NCBI RefSeq assembly: GCF_012241385.1
Contig: NZ_JAAVXB010000010.1
Location: 1 to 64,000 of the forward strand
Origin: Solimonas marina
Lineage (GTDB): Bacteria; Pseudomonadota; Gammaproteobacteria; Nevskiales; Nevskiaceae
DNA length: 64,000 nucleotides
Reading direction: 5' to 3'
In this document: positions 50,169 to 58,731 of the stretch, piece by piece
How the letters are laid out: each line of letters starts with the position of its first letter
Position numbering within the stretch: the stretch's first letter is position 1
Notes under the pieces: model-generated
Seen by the model: the letters and a program-made list of their open reading frames with translations, nothing else
What the model was told of the DNA's origin: nothing
Database searches by the model: none
Program-made: the position numbers and the translations under genes

Positions 50169-50204
50169 AAGCCCGCCTGTGCATGATGCAGGCGGGCTTT
50201 TTTG
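50169..50204 (+). terminator. Terminator after fadE
   Basis: AAGCCCGCCTG pairs perfectly with CAGGCGGGCTT across a 9-base loop, followed by TTTTT. Confidence 0.9.
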
Positions 50205-50304
50205 TGTTCGGTCATGCTCGCCGGCCGCCCTGCAGGGCGGCGCGATCAGATGTCAGAATTTCGTGCGGGAATCGCTTCACGACAAGATCCATCGAGGAGA
50301 CCTC

Positions 50305-51435
50305 ATGTCCAATCCGCTGCTTGCCGGCGTGCGCGTGCTCGACCTGTCGCGCCTGCTGCCGGGACCGTTCTGCACGCTCTATCTCGGACAGCTCGGCGCC
50401 GAGATCGTGAAGATCGAGGAGCCCGGCGGCGAGTACGGTCGCACGCTGTCGCCGGAGCTGTTCGCGCTCGTCAATCGCAACAAGCGTTCGCTGACGCTGG
50501 ACCTGCGCAAGCCCGAAGGCGTCGCCGTCTTGCGGCGGCTGGTCGCCGACGCCGACGTGCTGATCGAGTCGTTCCGGCCCGGCGTCATGGATCGTCTCGG
50601 CTGCGGTTACGACGCATTGAAAGCCCTCAATCCACGGCTGGTCTATGCATCGCTGACCGGCTACGGCCAGAGCGGCCCGTACCGCGACCGCGCCGGTCAC
50701 GACATGAACTATTGCGCCTACGCCGGCGCGCTCGACCAGATCGGCAATGCCGCCGGCCCGGCGCTGTCGAACACGCAGATCGCCGACCTGGCCGGCGGCG
50801 CGCTGACCTGCGCGATCGGCATCCTCGCGGCACTGCACGGCGCGCGCGCGTCCGGTCACGGTTGCTTCGTCGACAGTGCGATGCTCGACGGCACGCTGGC
50901 CCTGCAAGTGGCGGCGCTGACCTCGCTGCGCGAGCGCGGCCGGACCTTGCCGCGCGGCGCCGACATGCTGACCGGCGCGCTACCGAACTACCGCCTCTAC
51001 GAGTGCGCGGACGGCCGGTGGTTCGCACTCGGCGCGCTCGAACCGAAGTTCTGGACGGCGTTTTGTGCCGCCGCCGGTCATCCGGAGCTGGCGGCGCGCG
51101 ACCACGACCTCAAGGCATTGCACGAACAGACGGCAGCGTTATTCAAGACCCGCAGCCGCGACGAATGGGAGACGCTGCTGGCGCCGCACGACGCCTGCAC
51201 CAGCGGCATCTACACACTCGAAGAAGCGCTGGCCAACGAGCAGGTGCGCGCACGTGGTCTGGTCGACGACAGCGACGGCAAGCCGGCGATCGGCATGCCG
51301 CTGCAATTCGTCGATGCCCGCCCGGCGCCCGGCCGCGCGGCGCCGGCGGCCGGCGCCGATACCGACGACGTACTGCGCGCACTCGGACTCGACGACGGCG
51401 CGCTGGCGCAGCTGCGCCAGGCCGGTGCCTGCTGA
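50305..51435 (+). CDS. CaiB/BaiF-family CoA enzyme, alpha-methylacyl-CoA racemase-like
   Basis: A 376-residue class III CoA-transferase-family enzyme. The phrase AGHDMNYCAYAG (H132) and the Asp of ADLAGG (D161) sit where alpha-methylacyl-CoA racemases have their catalytic His/Asp pair, so racemisation of 2-methylacyl-CoA (branched or isoprenoid chains) is more likely than CoA transfer. GAGGAGA lies before the start at 50305. It follows the fadE terminator and fits the acyl-CoA theme. Confidence 0.82.
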   Translation: MSNPLLAGVRVLDLSRLLPGPFCTLYLGQLGAEIVKIEEPGGEYGRTLSPELFALVNRNKRSLTLDLRKPEGVAVLRRLVADADVLIESFRPGVMDRLGCGYDALKALNPRLVYASLTGYGQSGPYRDRAGHDMNYCAYAGALDQIGNAAGPALSNTQIADLAGGALTCAIGILAALHGARASGHGCFVDSAMLDGTLALQVAALTSLRERGRTLPRGADMLTGALPNYRLYECADGRWFALGALEPKFWTAFCAAAGHPELAARDHDLKALHEQTAALFKTRSRDEWETLLAPHDACTSGIYTLEEALANEQVRARGLVDDSDGKPAIGMPLQFVDARPAPGRAAPAAGADTDDVLRALGLDDGALAQLRQAGAC

Positions 51436-51460
51436 AACGTCAGCGGCAAGCCGCGACAAC

Positions 51461-51841
51461 TCAGGCGCCGGTCGGCGGCTGCCAGAGCTCCACCTTGTTG
51501 CCTTCCGGATCCATGACCCAGCCGAAGATGCCGAACTCGGACTCCTCGGCCGCGTCCAGCACCTCGCAGCCTTCGGCACGCAGCAGCTCCAACAGCCCGT
51601 GCAGATCGGCAACGCGATAGTTGACCATGAACGGCGCCGTACTCGGCGCGAAGTTGCCGCCGTCGCCGACCGACCAGACAGTCGTGCCGTTTGCCGGGTC
51701 GCCCGCCCCGTCGCCCCAGCGAAACACCGCCCCGCCCCAGGACTGCACATCGATACCGAGATGCCTGCGGTACCAGGCGCCCAAGGCTGCCGGGTCTCTG
51801 GCCCGCAGGAAAATACCGCCCACACCGATGACTCGATTCAT
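51461..51841 (-). CDS. VOC (glyoxalase/dioxygenase-fold) protein
   Basis: A 126-residue protein with paired beta-alpha-beta-beta-beta modules of the vicinal-oxygen-chelate superfamily: VIGVGGIFLRARDPAALGAW and WVMDPEGNKVELWQPP. The terminal Glu of the E-L-W motif is a metal ligand, while the first His is absent in this copy, so metal binding is uncertain. The upstream frame has no homology. Confidence 0.82.
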   Translation of the reverse strand: MNRVIGVGGIFLRARDPAALGAWYRRHLGIDVQSWGGAVFRWGDGAGDPANGTTVWSVGDGGNFAPSTAPFMVNYRVADLHGLLELLRAEGCEVLDAAEESEFGIFGWVMDPEGNKVELWQPPTGA

Positions 51842-51912
51842 GATGCCCCCGTCACGCCGTCGTTGTGCGACACCCGCACCGAGCATAAGCCGTAACAGCT
51901 GACGCAGGCTCG

Positions 51913-52062
51913 TTACGGCGACTTGAACGTGATCCGCTGCAGAATCGACAACCGCGCCTGCAATTGCGCGGCGCTGTCCGCAACGACCCAGAGATGCGCA
52001 ACGTCGCAGCGTTGTCCCAAGACTTCGACGAGCCGATAGACCGACGATCCCGCCGCCCTCAC
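51913..52062 (-). CDS. Small uncharacterised protein coupled to alkA
   Basis: A 49-residue frame with start GTG overlapping the alkA stop (GTGA, 52059-52062), ending VADSAAQLQARLSILQRITF. It contains a short helix-rich sequence but no recognised family. Translational coupling and absence of stop codons support it, yet coding reality is not proven. Confidence 0.4.
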   Translation of the reverse strand: MRAAGSSVYRLVEVLGQRCDVAHLWVVADSAAQLQARLSILQRITFKSP

Positions 52063-52886
52063 GGCGCGACCGCCCACAGCAGAGTCGCGGCGTGTCCGCG
52101 ATACGGGCGCCAGGCTTCGGATTGGGTGCGCAGGGCGCGGGCACTGTCGGCGCCGGCGGCGCGCAGCAGACCGATGTCCTGTTCGGGGAAGGCGTCGAGA
52201 TCACGGCCGAGGCGGATCGCGAGGTAGGCACGCGTCCATGGGCCGAAGCCGGGCTGTTGCGCGAGGCGCGCATCGAGTACCGGCCAGCCGGCATCGAGAT
52301 CAAGCGCGTCCTCCGCGACCGCGTTCGCCAACGCGACGATCGCGGCAACGCGGCGGCCCGGCATGCCGATTCCCGTCAGGTCGGCGCGCCGTACGGCGGC
52401 CGGGGTCAGCGTGCCGCAGCGGGCGACCAAGCGCGCCATCAGCGTTCGTGCCGCGGCAACCGTGACCTGCTGACCGATCAGCGTGCGCACGCAGAGCTCG
52501 AACGGCGACCAGCAGCCGAGCGGACGAAAGCCGGGGCAGCGCTCGATGCGCGCGGCGAACAAGGCATGCTGCGCCAGCGCCGCTTCGACCGCACGGCCGT
52601 CGTACTGCGGCTGGAACAAGCGCTCGACGTGGCGCGCGGCCGCAAGCGGTGCCAGCCCGCCGGCCCCGACGCAGAGCCGCCGGCTCGGTGCGTCGTAGGT
52701 GACCTGCACCTGCGCGTGACCGTCGTAGCGCCGATAGCAGCCGTCTTCGATCGACTCCAGGCCTTCGGTCAATCGGGTGGCCAGGTAGTCGAGCAGCGCC
52801 CGCCACGGAAACGGCGGGCGGACGGCGATCGTGAAATAGGCGATGTCAGGCGCGGCGGCGCTCTCACTCGCCGTCACGATGCGCAC
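52059..52886 (-). CDS. alkA: DNA-3-methyladenine glycosylase II (AlkA-like)
   Basis: A 275-residue base-excision glycosylase. The N-terminal AlkA fold (YFTIAVRPPFPWRALLDYL) leads to the HhH-GPD region (PFELCVRTLIGQQVTVAAAR, QQPGFGPWTRAYLAIRLGR) with an aspartate in FPEQDIGL as catalytic residue. The gene overlaps ada by 23 bases and is started by GTG. Confidence 0.88.
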   Translation of the reverse strand: MRIVTASESAAAPDIAYFTIAVRPPFPWRALLDYLATRLTEGLESIEDGCYRRYDGHAQVQVTYDAPSRRLCVGAGGLAPLAAARHVERLFQPQYDGRAVEAALAQHALFAARIERCPGFRPLGCWSPFELCVRTLIGQQVTVAAARTLMARLVARCGTLTPAAVRRADLTGIGMPGRRVAAIVALANAVAEDALDLDAGWPVLDARLAQQPGFGPWTRAYLAIRLGRDLDAFPEQDIGLLRAAGADSARALRTQSEAWRPYRGHAATLLWAVAP

Positions 52887-53757
52887 GCTCGGTATCGATC
52901 AAGGTGCGCTTGCGCGCCAGGCCCCAGCGATAGCCGGCCAGGGCGCCATCGCCGCGGATGACGCGGTGACAGGGAATCAGCAGGGCCACCTTGTTGGTCG
53001 CACAGGCGCGGGCGACGGCGCGTACCGCGTTCGGCCTGCCGAGCGCCTGCGCGACTTCGGTATACGAACGCAGCTCGCCGTACGGAATCGTCTGCAGGTA
53101 GTTCCAGACTTCGAGCTGGAATGCCGTGCCGCGCGTGTGCAGTGGCAGATCGAGGCGCGGACGACGACCCTGCAGATGCTCGCCGAGACGCTGCATCCAG
53201 TCGCCAAACAGGCCCGCCTGCTCGGCCGCCATCGGCGCGATGCGTGCGGCCGGATATTCGTCGCGCAGCGCCGCAAGCAGTGCCGCGGCGGCGTCACCGA
53301 ACTGCAAGAAGCAGATGCCGCGATCGCTGGCGCCGATCAGGACCGGACCGAGCGGCGTGTCGCCGTGTGCATAGGAGATCGCAACGCCCTGCCCTCCGGC
53401 GCGGTATTCGGCCGGCGTCATGCCGAGCCGGGTGTCGATCTTCTCGTAGACGCGACTGGTCGAGCCGTAGCCGGCACCGTAGATCGCGTCGCTGACCGAC
53501 GGCGAGCTGCGCAGCTCGCGGCGCAGCGTGCCGAGCCGGCAGGCATCGGCATATTGCTTGGGCGTAACGCCGACCACCGCCTTGAAGCGGCGCTGGAAAT
53601 GAAAAGGACTCAGGCCGGCACCTGCCGCGAGCGAGGCCAGCGACAGCCGCTCATCGGCATGCGCTTCGATATGTCGGCAAGCCTCGGCGATGCGCGCGGC
53701 CTCATCGGCAGGGGGCGCCGGGTCCGGCGGGGTCGCTTGGTGATCGGGAGCGTGCAT
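52864..53757 (-). CDS. ada: AraC-type regulator/methylated-DNA-protein cysteine methyltransferase (Ada C-terminal type)
   Basis: A 297-residue protein with an AraC helix-turn-helix (residues 20-120: LSLASLAAGAGLSPFHFQRR) and an O6-methylguanine methyltransferase domain with the PCHRV active-site cysteine (near 275). The usual N-terminal Ada phosphotriester-sensing cysteine domain is absent, so transcriptional induction by methylphosphotriesters is not expected. GGAA places the start at 53757. It leads alkA in one operon. Confidence 0.9.
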   Translation of the reverse strand: MHAPDHQATPPDPAPPADEAARIAEACRHIEAHADERLSLASLAAGAGLSPFHFQRRFKAVVGVTPKQYADACRLGTLRRELRSSPSVSDAIYGAGYGSTSRVYEKIDTRLGMTPAEYRAGGQGVAISYAHGDTPLGPVLIGASDRGICFLQFGDAAAALLAALRDEYPAARIAPMAAEQAGLFGDWMQRLGEHLQGRRPRLDLPLHTRGTAFQLEVWNYLQTIPYGELRSYTEVAQALGRPNAVRAVARACATNKVALLIPCHRVIRGDGALAGYRWGLARKRTLIDTERAHRDGE

Positions 53758-53834
53758 ATTCATCTTCCGCGTTCAGTGTAGGCGAGCACCTTAGGCCCTG
53801 CCCCGGACCGCCGAAATCCGGATCTTGCGCGCGC

Positions 53835-55517
53835 TCAGCCGGCCGCGATGACGACGCGATCGCGGCCGCCTTGCTTGGCGGCGTACATCGCCGCGTCGGC
53901 CCGTTCCAGCCAGCGATCGATACGCTCGCCGTCGCGACGTGCGGCGACGCCGACGCTGAGCGTCAGCGGTGCACCGTCCGGCCCCAGCGCCAGTGCGTGC
54001 ACGTCGGCGCGCAAGGCTTCGGCCCATGCGGCTGCGTCTTCCTGTGTGCAGTCATACAACGCGACGACGAATTCCTCGCCGCCGTAGCGCGCGGCGAGAT
54101 CGCCGCGACGCAGCCGCGCCTGCAGTGCGGCGCCGATGTGGCGCAGGGCCTCGTCACCCTGCGCATGCCCATAACGATCGTTGAGGGCCTTGAAATGATC
54201 GATGTCGAGATAGAGCACGACGTCGGCCGGTTCGGCGTCCAGCAATTCGCGCCAGCCGCGACGGTTGTAGAGGCCGGTCAGCGGATCGGCGACGGCCTGA
54301 CGCCGCGCCAGCTCCAGCGCGGCCTGAAGCGCGAATGCCCGATCGCCGAGGCCGAACATCAGCACGAACGATTCGAACAGCCCCGCCGACAACTGGCCGT
54401 AATCGCCGAACGGCGTGCCCGGCCGCAAGGCGACGACGCCGGCCGATTCCAGGGCGGTGATCGTCAGCAGCGGCGCCCAGCCAATGAGGAAGAAACCGGC
54501 ATAGCGCGAGCCGCGCCACCAGGCCCAGGCGGCGGTGAACAACAGCAAGGGACCGGTCAACACCAGCAGCGGATTGATCAAATGGCGCATGAAGCCGCGA
54601 ATGCTGTCGTCGAACTGTGTGGCCAGCGTCGGCAGCAACACCAGCCAGCCGGCGCCGAGCACCGCCCAGCGCAGCCGCGGAGCATAACGACGCAGATCAG
54701 CAAAGCCGCTGAGAAAGACTGTCGCGGCCCAGACGGCGACGCCGGTCGCCAGCCGCCCCCACCACTGCGGGTCGGCGGTGAACAGCGACGCCGGCAGCGG
54801 CGAGAACGCCAGACCGCTGATGAGGTAGAACAAGAATGTATAGCTGCCCAGATACAGCGCATAGGCGAAGAACACCGGCTCGCGCAGCATCGCGCCGGCC
54901 GGCAGCGCCAACAGCGCGAACGCGAACATCGTCGCCAGCAGGCAGCCACTGATCAGCGTCGCCGTCGTATCGCGCAACGACAACTGCGACGGCGTCAGCA
55001 GGGCGAACGCCGGATGCGAATCGAGCTCGCCGTGAGGCCACAGCCGTAGCACGATGCCTCCATCGCGGCGGGCGTCGGCATCGATGGCGTAAACCAGGCC
55101 ACCGAGCACATGCCAGGTGCCGGGCTGACGACCATCGCTCCAGCGGCGTCGGTCGATCTCGCGCCCATCGACGTTGCGCGAAATCGCACCGTAGCCAGGC
55201 TGCTCGATGACCAGCAATCGGTCGCCGTCCGGCCAGCGTCCGGCAATCGGGCGGACGCGCAGCCAGCTGCCGTCGCCGCTACGCGGCAACAAGGTGTCGG
55301 CGCCATACGGCTGCCAACCCGACGGCGCCGGTGACGCGGCGATCGTCGCGGCCTGCCAGTCGACCTGCAGCGACGGCTCCGACGCCGGCGTCAGCGCGCG
55401 CGGCGCATGGGCGAGCACCCAGACGTAAATCACGACGATCAGGCCGGCAACGCCGAGCGCTGCGAGCGCCGGCCAGGTCGGCATACCGGAGCGGCGCAAC
55501 CGGCTCATGCGCGGCAT
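53835..55517 (-). CDS. Membrane diguanylate cyclase with 7TM sensor
   Basis: A 560-residue protein: an N-terminal helix, a periplasmic domain of about 170 residues, seven membrane helices of the 7TMR-DISM type (TTATLISGCLLATMFAFALL, then YALYLGSYTFLFYLISGLAF) and a C-terminal GGDEF. The GGEEF motif (479-483) and the I-site RRGD (470-473) indicate an active, product-inhibited cyclase. The ligand is unknown. The start at 55517 is one of two close ATGs (other 55508). Confidence 0.9.
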   Translation of the reverse strand: MPRMSRLRRSGMPTWPALAALGVAGLIVVIYVWVLAHAPRALTPASEPSLQVDWQAATIAASPAPSGWQPYGADTLLPRSGDGSWLRVRPIAGRWPDGDRLLVIEQPGYGAISRNVDGREIDRRRWSDGRQPGTWHVLGGLVYAIDADARRDGGIVLRLWPHGELDSHPAFALLTPSQLSLRDTTATLISGCLLATMFAFALLALPAGAMLREPVFFAYALYLGSYTFLFYLISGLAFSPLPASLFTADPQWWGRLATGVAVWAATVFLSGFADLRRYAPRLRWAVLGAGWLVLLPTLATQFDDSIRGFMRHLINPLLVLTGPLLLFTAAWAWWRGSRYAGFFLIGWAPLLTITALESAGVVALRPGTPFGDYGQLSAGLFESFVLMFGLGDRAFALQAALELARRQAVADPLTGLYNRRGWRELLDAEPADVVLYLDIDHFKALNDRYGHAQGDEALRHIGAALQARLRRGDLAARYGGEEFVVALYDCTQEDAAAWAEALRADVHALALGPDGAPLTLSVGVAARRDGERIDRWLERADAAMYAAKQGGRDRVVIAAG

Positions 55518-55670
55518 GCACAGCCTCGCAAAGCAGAAGCAACGGCGCCTATAACAACGCTGAAAATCACCATGACGCCCGCATTGTCTTCAGCAGATGC
55601 CCCGTCGGCGACATCAGACCGCCGATCGGCAGCGAGCATACGACCGGCGTCGCCGATGCGCGCTGGCCGT

Positions 55671-57302
55671 TCAGCAATCCTGCAACACCACATTGGCGGC
55701 ATTGCGCCCCGGCGCGCCGCTGACGCCACCGCCGGGATGGGCGCCGGCGCCGCACAGATACAGGCCGGGCAGCGGCGTGCGGTAGTCGCCCCAACCCGGC
55801 ACCGGCCGGAAGCCGAACAGCTGATGCAGCGACATCGCGCCATGAAAGATGTTGCCGCCGGTCAGCGCGAAGCGCCGCTCCAGTTCCAGCGGCGACAGAA
55901 TCTGCCGGTGCAGGATCGCATCGCGAAAGTTCGGGGCATAGGCGCCGATCGCGTCGATGCAGCGATCGGCGAACGATTCGGCGCGTGCATCCCAATCGTC
56001 GCCGGCCAGCTTGTACGGCGCGTACTGCACGAACAGCTGCGCGATGTGATGGCCGGCCGGCGCCAAGGTCGTATCGACCGAGGTCGGCAAGGTCATTTCG
56101 ATCACCGGCTGACGCGACGGCTGACCGCGACGCGCATCCTCGTAGGCGCGCTCGATGTAATCGAGCGTCGGGCTGATATGAATCGTGCCGCGATGCTGCG
56201 GACCCGCCTCGGTGCCGGGGCAGCAACGGAAATCCGGCAGCTCGGACAGTGCCAGATTGATCTTCATCACCGCGCTCGAGTAGTCGATACGCGCCGCGGC
56301 ATCGCGGAACGCCGTCGGCAGCGCGTCCGCCGCCAGCAGTTGCAGGAAGGTCACGGCCGGCGTCGCGTTGGAGATGATGCACTTCGCAGCCAGGCGCTCG
56401 CCGGACGCCAGTTGCACGGCGCGGGCACGGCCGCCGTCGGTGTCGATATGCGCCACCGGCGCATCGACACGGATCGTCGCGCCAGCCGCCTCGGCGCTGC
56501 GACGCAGCGCCTGCGTCAGTGCGCCCATGCCGCCTTCGACATAGCCCCAGACGCCGCGTGCACCGCCGGCCACGCCCATGACGTGATGCAGCAGCACATA
56601 GCCGGTGCCGGCCGCCGACGGCGGCGACATCGCGCCGATGATGGCGTCGGTCGCCAGCGTCGCCTTCAGCGCGTCGGACTCGAACCAGCGATCGAGGATC
56701 GGCGTTGCCGGACCGGTCAGCAGTTCGAGCGCAGTCGGCAAGTCGTCGCCGAGCGCCTTCAGTGCGCGATGAAAGCGCAGCGCGCGGCGGAAGTTGCGCA
56801 GCTTGTCGACGATGCCGCGCGTGCGGATTTCCGACGGCAGCGGCAGCAGCTCCGGCGGAATGTCCTCCAACGCCGGCTCCAGCGCCTCGGCGATGCGTGT
56901 CAGCCAGGCTTCGTAGCGCGGATAGGCCTGCGCGTCACGTGCCGAGAACTTGGCGATCTCTCGCCGGTTCAACTCGGCATCCGGCCCCATCAGCAGATAG
57001 CCGCCACCCGCGGTACCGCCATCTGGCAGCGGCGTGAACGATGACGGACTGCGCGGCAGCACCTTGTAGCCGTGGCGCGACAGTTCGAGATCGCGCTCGA
57101 TGTCCGGCAACAACAGCGAGATCAGGTACGAGGCGGTCGATGCGCGATAGCCAGGCGCGATCTCCTCGCTGACCGCCGCGCCGCCGACGATGCCGCGCCG
57201 TTCGAGCACCAGCACCTTGCGCCCGGCACGCGCCAGATACGCGGCGCAGACCAGGCCGTTGTGGCCGGCGCCGACAATGATGCAATCCCAGGCGCCGCTC
57301 AT
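55671..57302 (-). CDS. FAD-dependent oxidoreductase, phytoene-desaturase/PYROXD2-like
   Basis: A 543-residue flavoprotein. N-terminal CIIVGAGHNGLVCAAYLARA (7-26) and GGAAVSEEI match PYROXD2-like oxidoreductases; the C-terminal PLPGLYLCGAGAHPGGGVSG motif completes the FAD site. The substrate is unknown. ATG overlaps the stop of the preceding gene (ATGA, 57299-57302), so the two genes are translationally coupled. Confidence 0.85.
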   Translation of the reverse strand: MSGAWDCIIVGAGHNGLVCAAYLARAGRKVLVLERRGIVGGAAVSEEIAPGYRASTASYLISLLLPDIERDLELSRHGYKVLPRSPSSFTPLPDGGTAGGGYLLMGPDAELNRREIAKFSARDAQAYPRYEAWLTRIAEALEPALEDIPPELLPLPSEIRTRGIVDKLRNFRRALRFHRALKALGDDLPTALELLTGPATPILDRWFESDALKATLATDAIIGAMSPPSAAGTGYVLLHHVMGVAGGARGVWGYVEGGMGALTQALRRSAEAAGATIRVDAPVAHIDTDGGRARAVQLASGERLAAKCIISNATPAVTFLQLLAADALPTAFRDAAARIDYSSAVMKINLALSELPDFRCCPGTEAGPQHRGTIHISPTLDYIERAYEDARRGQPSRQPVIEMTLPTSVDTTLAPAGHHIAQLFVQYAPYKLAGDDWDARAESFADRCIDAIGAYAPNFRDAILHRQILSPLELERRFALTGGNIFHGAMSLHQLFGFRPVPGWGDYRTPLPGLYLCGAGAHPGGGVSGAPGRNAANVVLQDC

Positions 57303-58411
57303 GGTGCGCTGCCCGCGGGACGCAGGGTTTCGGTCGGCAGCGGCAGGCGACCGATCGCCGGCGCCGTGAGGCTGCCGAAGTACAGCGTCGGCCCGTAGGC
57401 GATGACGCTGGTGATCGGCGCATACGGCGGCGGCGCCTGCGGGTCGGATGGATCACCGGCGTACTGGAAGTTGTGCACCAGCGTGCCATCGGCGTCGAAC
57501 GCCACGACCCCGCTGTGTGCGACGGCCTTGGGCAGCAGAAACGACGGCAAGCGGTAGGCCAGCTTGCGCAGCCACGGGTAAGACGCCATCGCGTCGAGCG
57601 TGGCGTCGCGCGGCGCGTACAGCGCAATCCAGACGTGGCCGGCAGTATCGACACTGAGATTGTCCGGAAAACCCGGCAGACGGTCGACAAAGATCTCTTG
57701 CTGACCGGCGTGTTCGCCGCGCAGCCAGTAGCGCCAGACCCGGTACTCGTTGGTTTCCGACACGTAGAGGCAGGCGCCGTCGCAGCCGAAGGCGATGCCG
57801 TTGGCAAAGTGCAAACCGGACATCAGTGTCCGCGTTTGGCCGCTGGCCGGGTCGTAGCGCAGCACGCGGCCGCTGTCGCCGTGCTCGAGGATGTCGGCCA
57901 TCAGCCGATCCGGCCCGAAACGCGCCGAAGCGTCCGTGAAATACACGTCCGGATCGGCATCCGACTGCGCGACGTCGTCGGGGAAGCGGAACGGGATACC
58001 GTCAGCCGCCGTACTGAGCACGCGAACCTGGCCGTCGGTGCCGATCTGCAGCAAGCCGCGACGCGCGTCGGCGACAAACAAACCCTTGCTGCCGACGCTG
58101 ATGCCGAGCGGACGGCCACCGGTCTTCGCCAGCAGCTCGCCGTGGCGGCCGTCGCCATCGAAGCGCATCACGCGGCCGTCGTCGTAACCGGCATAGATCC
58201 GCCCCTGGGCGTCGAGCGCGATGCCTTCCGGCCCGTCGCCGACGCCGACGGCGAGGCGCTCGATGCCGCGCAGCGCGTCGTTGTCCGGGTAGGCGTCGGC
58301 CGGCGGCGCCAGCCCCGGCGACCAGCGCTGCGGGGCGATCGGCACCGGCCACAGGGCCAGGTAGGCGATCAGCACGACGAGCAGCGCGAGGCAGATCCTG
58401 ACGGTCTTCAT
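57299..58411 (-). CDS. Strictosidine-synthase/SMP-30-like beta-propeller protein
   Basis: A 370-residue protein with an N-terminal membrane anchor (ICLALLVVLIAYLALW) and a six-bladed propeller: GPEGIALDAQGRIYAGYDDG, FANGIAFGCDGACLYVSETN and FPDNLSVDTAGHVWIALYAP. It is membrane-anchored and faces the periplasm. Relatives bind calcium and hydrolyse lactones or act on alkaloid-like amines; substrate unknown. The start at 58411 has the anchor at once. Operon with the oxidoreductase. Confidence 0.82.
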   Translation of the reverse strand: MKTVRICLALLVVLIAYLALWPVPIAPQRWSPGLAPPADAYPDNDALRGIERLAVGVGDGPEGIALDAQGRIYAGYDDGRVMRFDGDGRHGELLAKTGGRPLGISVGSKGLFVADARRGLLQIGTDGQVRVLSTAADGIPFRFPDDVAQSDADPDVYFTDASARFGPDRLMADILEHGDSGRVLRYDPASGQTRTLMSGLHFANGIAFGCDGACLYVSETNEYRVWRYWLRGEHAGQQEIFVDRLPGFPDNLSVDTAGHVWIALYAPRDATLDAMASYPWLRKLAYRLPSFLLPKAVAHSGVVAFDADGTLVHNFQYAGDPSDPQAPPPYAPITSVIAYGPTLYFGSLTAPAIGRLPLPTETLRPAGSAP

Positions 58412-58731
58412 ATGGCGTCTCCCGCAGCGGGACCGCCATTCTTGCGGCTTTGGCCCATCCTTGGCCAGCGACCACCCGACTGTGGTCACAGGGCAATTAC
58501 CCCGGCCGTCGTCACGCCGCTACAATGGGTCGATCCGGCCGTCTGGCGCCTGCCCCCAGCGCTGCACAGCCACGGAAGCGGACACGACGACGACAGGACG
58601 ACGCATGCCGGCGACGGGGCCGGTCGCCGCGATCGCCCTGCGACACATCCCGACCGCGCCCGCTGGGCCGCGGCGATGGGTTGCCGACCGTGCAGACGCT
58701 TCCGCCAGATTCCAATAATCAAGGAGTGGCG
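58412..58731. promoter_or_regulatory. Divergent region with candidate acyl-CoA synthetase promoter
   Basis: About 320 bases without a recognisable gene. TACAAT (58521-58526) with TTACCC 18 bases upstream (58497-58502) is a weak sigma-70-like promoter for the synthetase; AAGGAG (58721-58726) is its ribosome binding site. Confidence 0.4.

Noticed and set aside
55407-57044. Long plus-strand frame opposite the PYROXD2-like oxidoreductase
   Set aside because: Antisense shadow with arginine-rich low-complexity translation.
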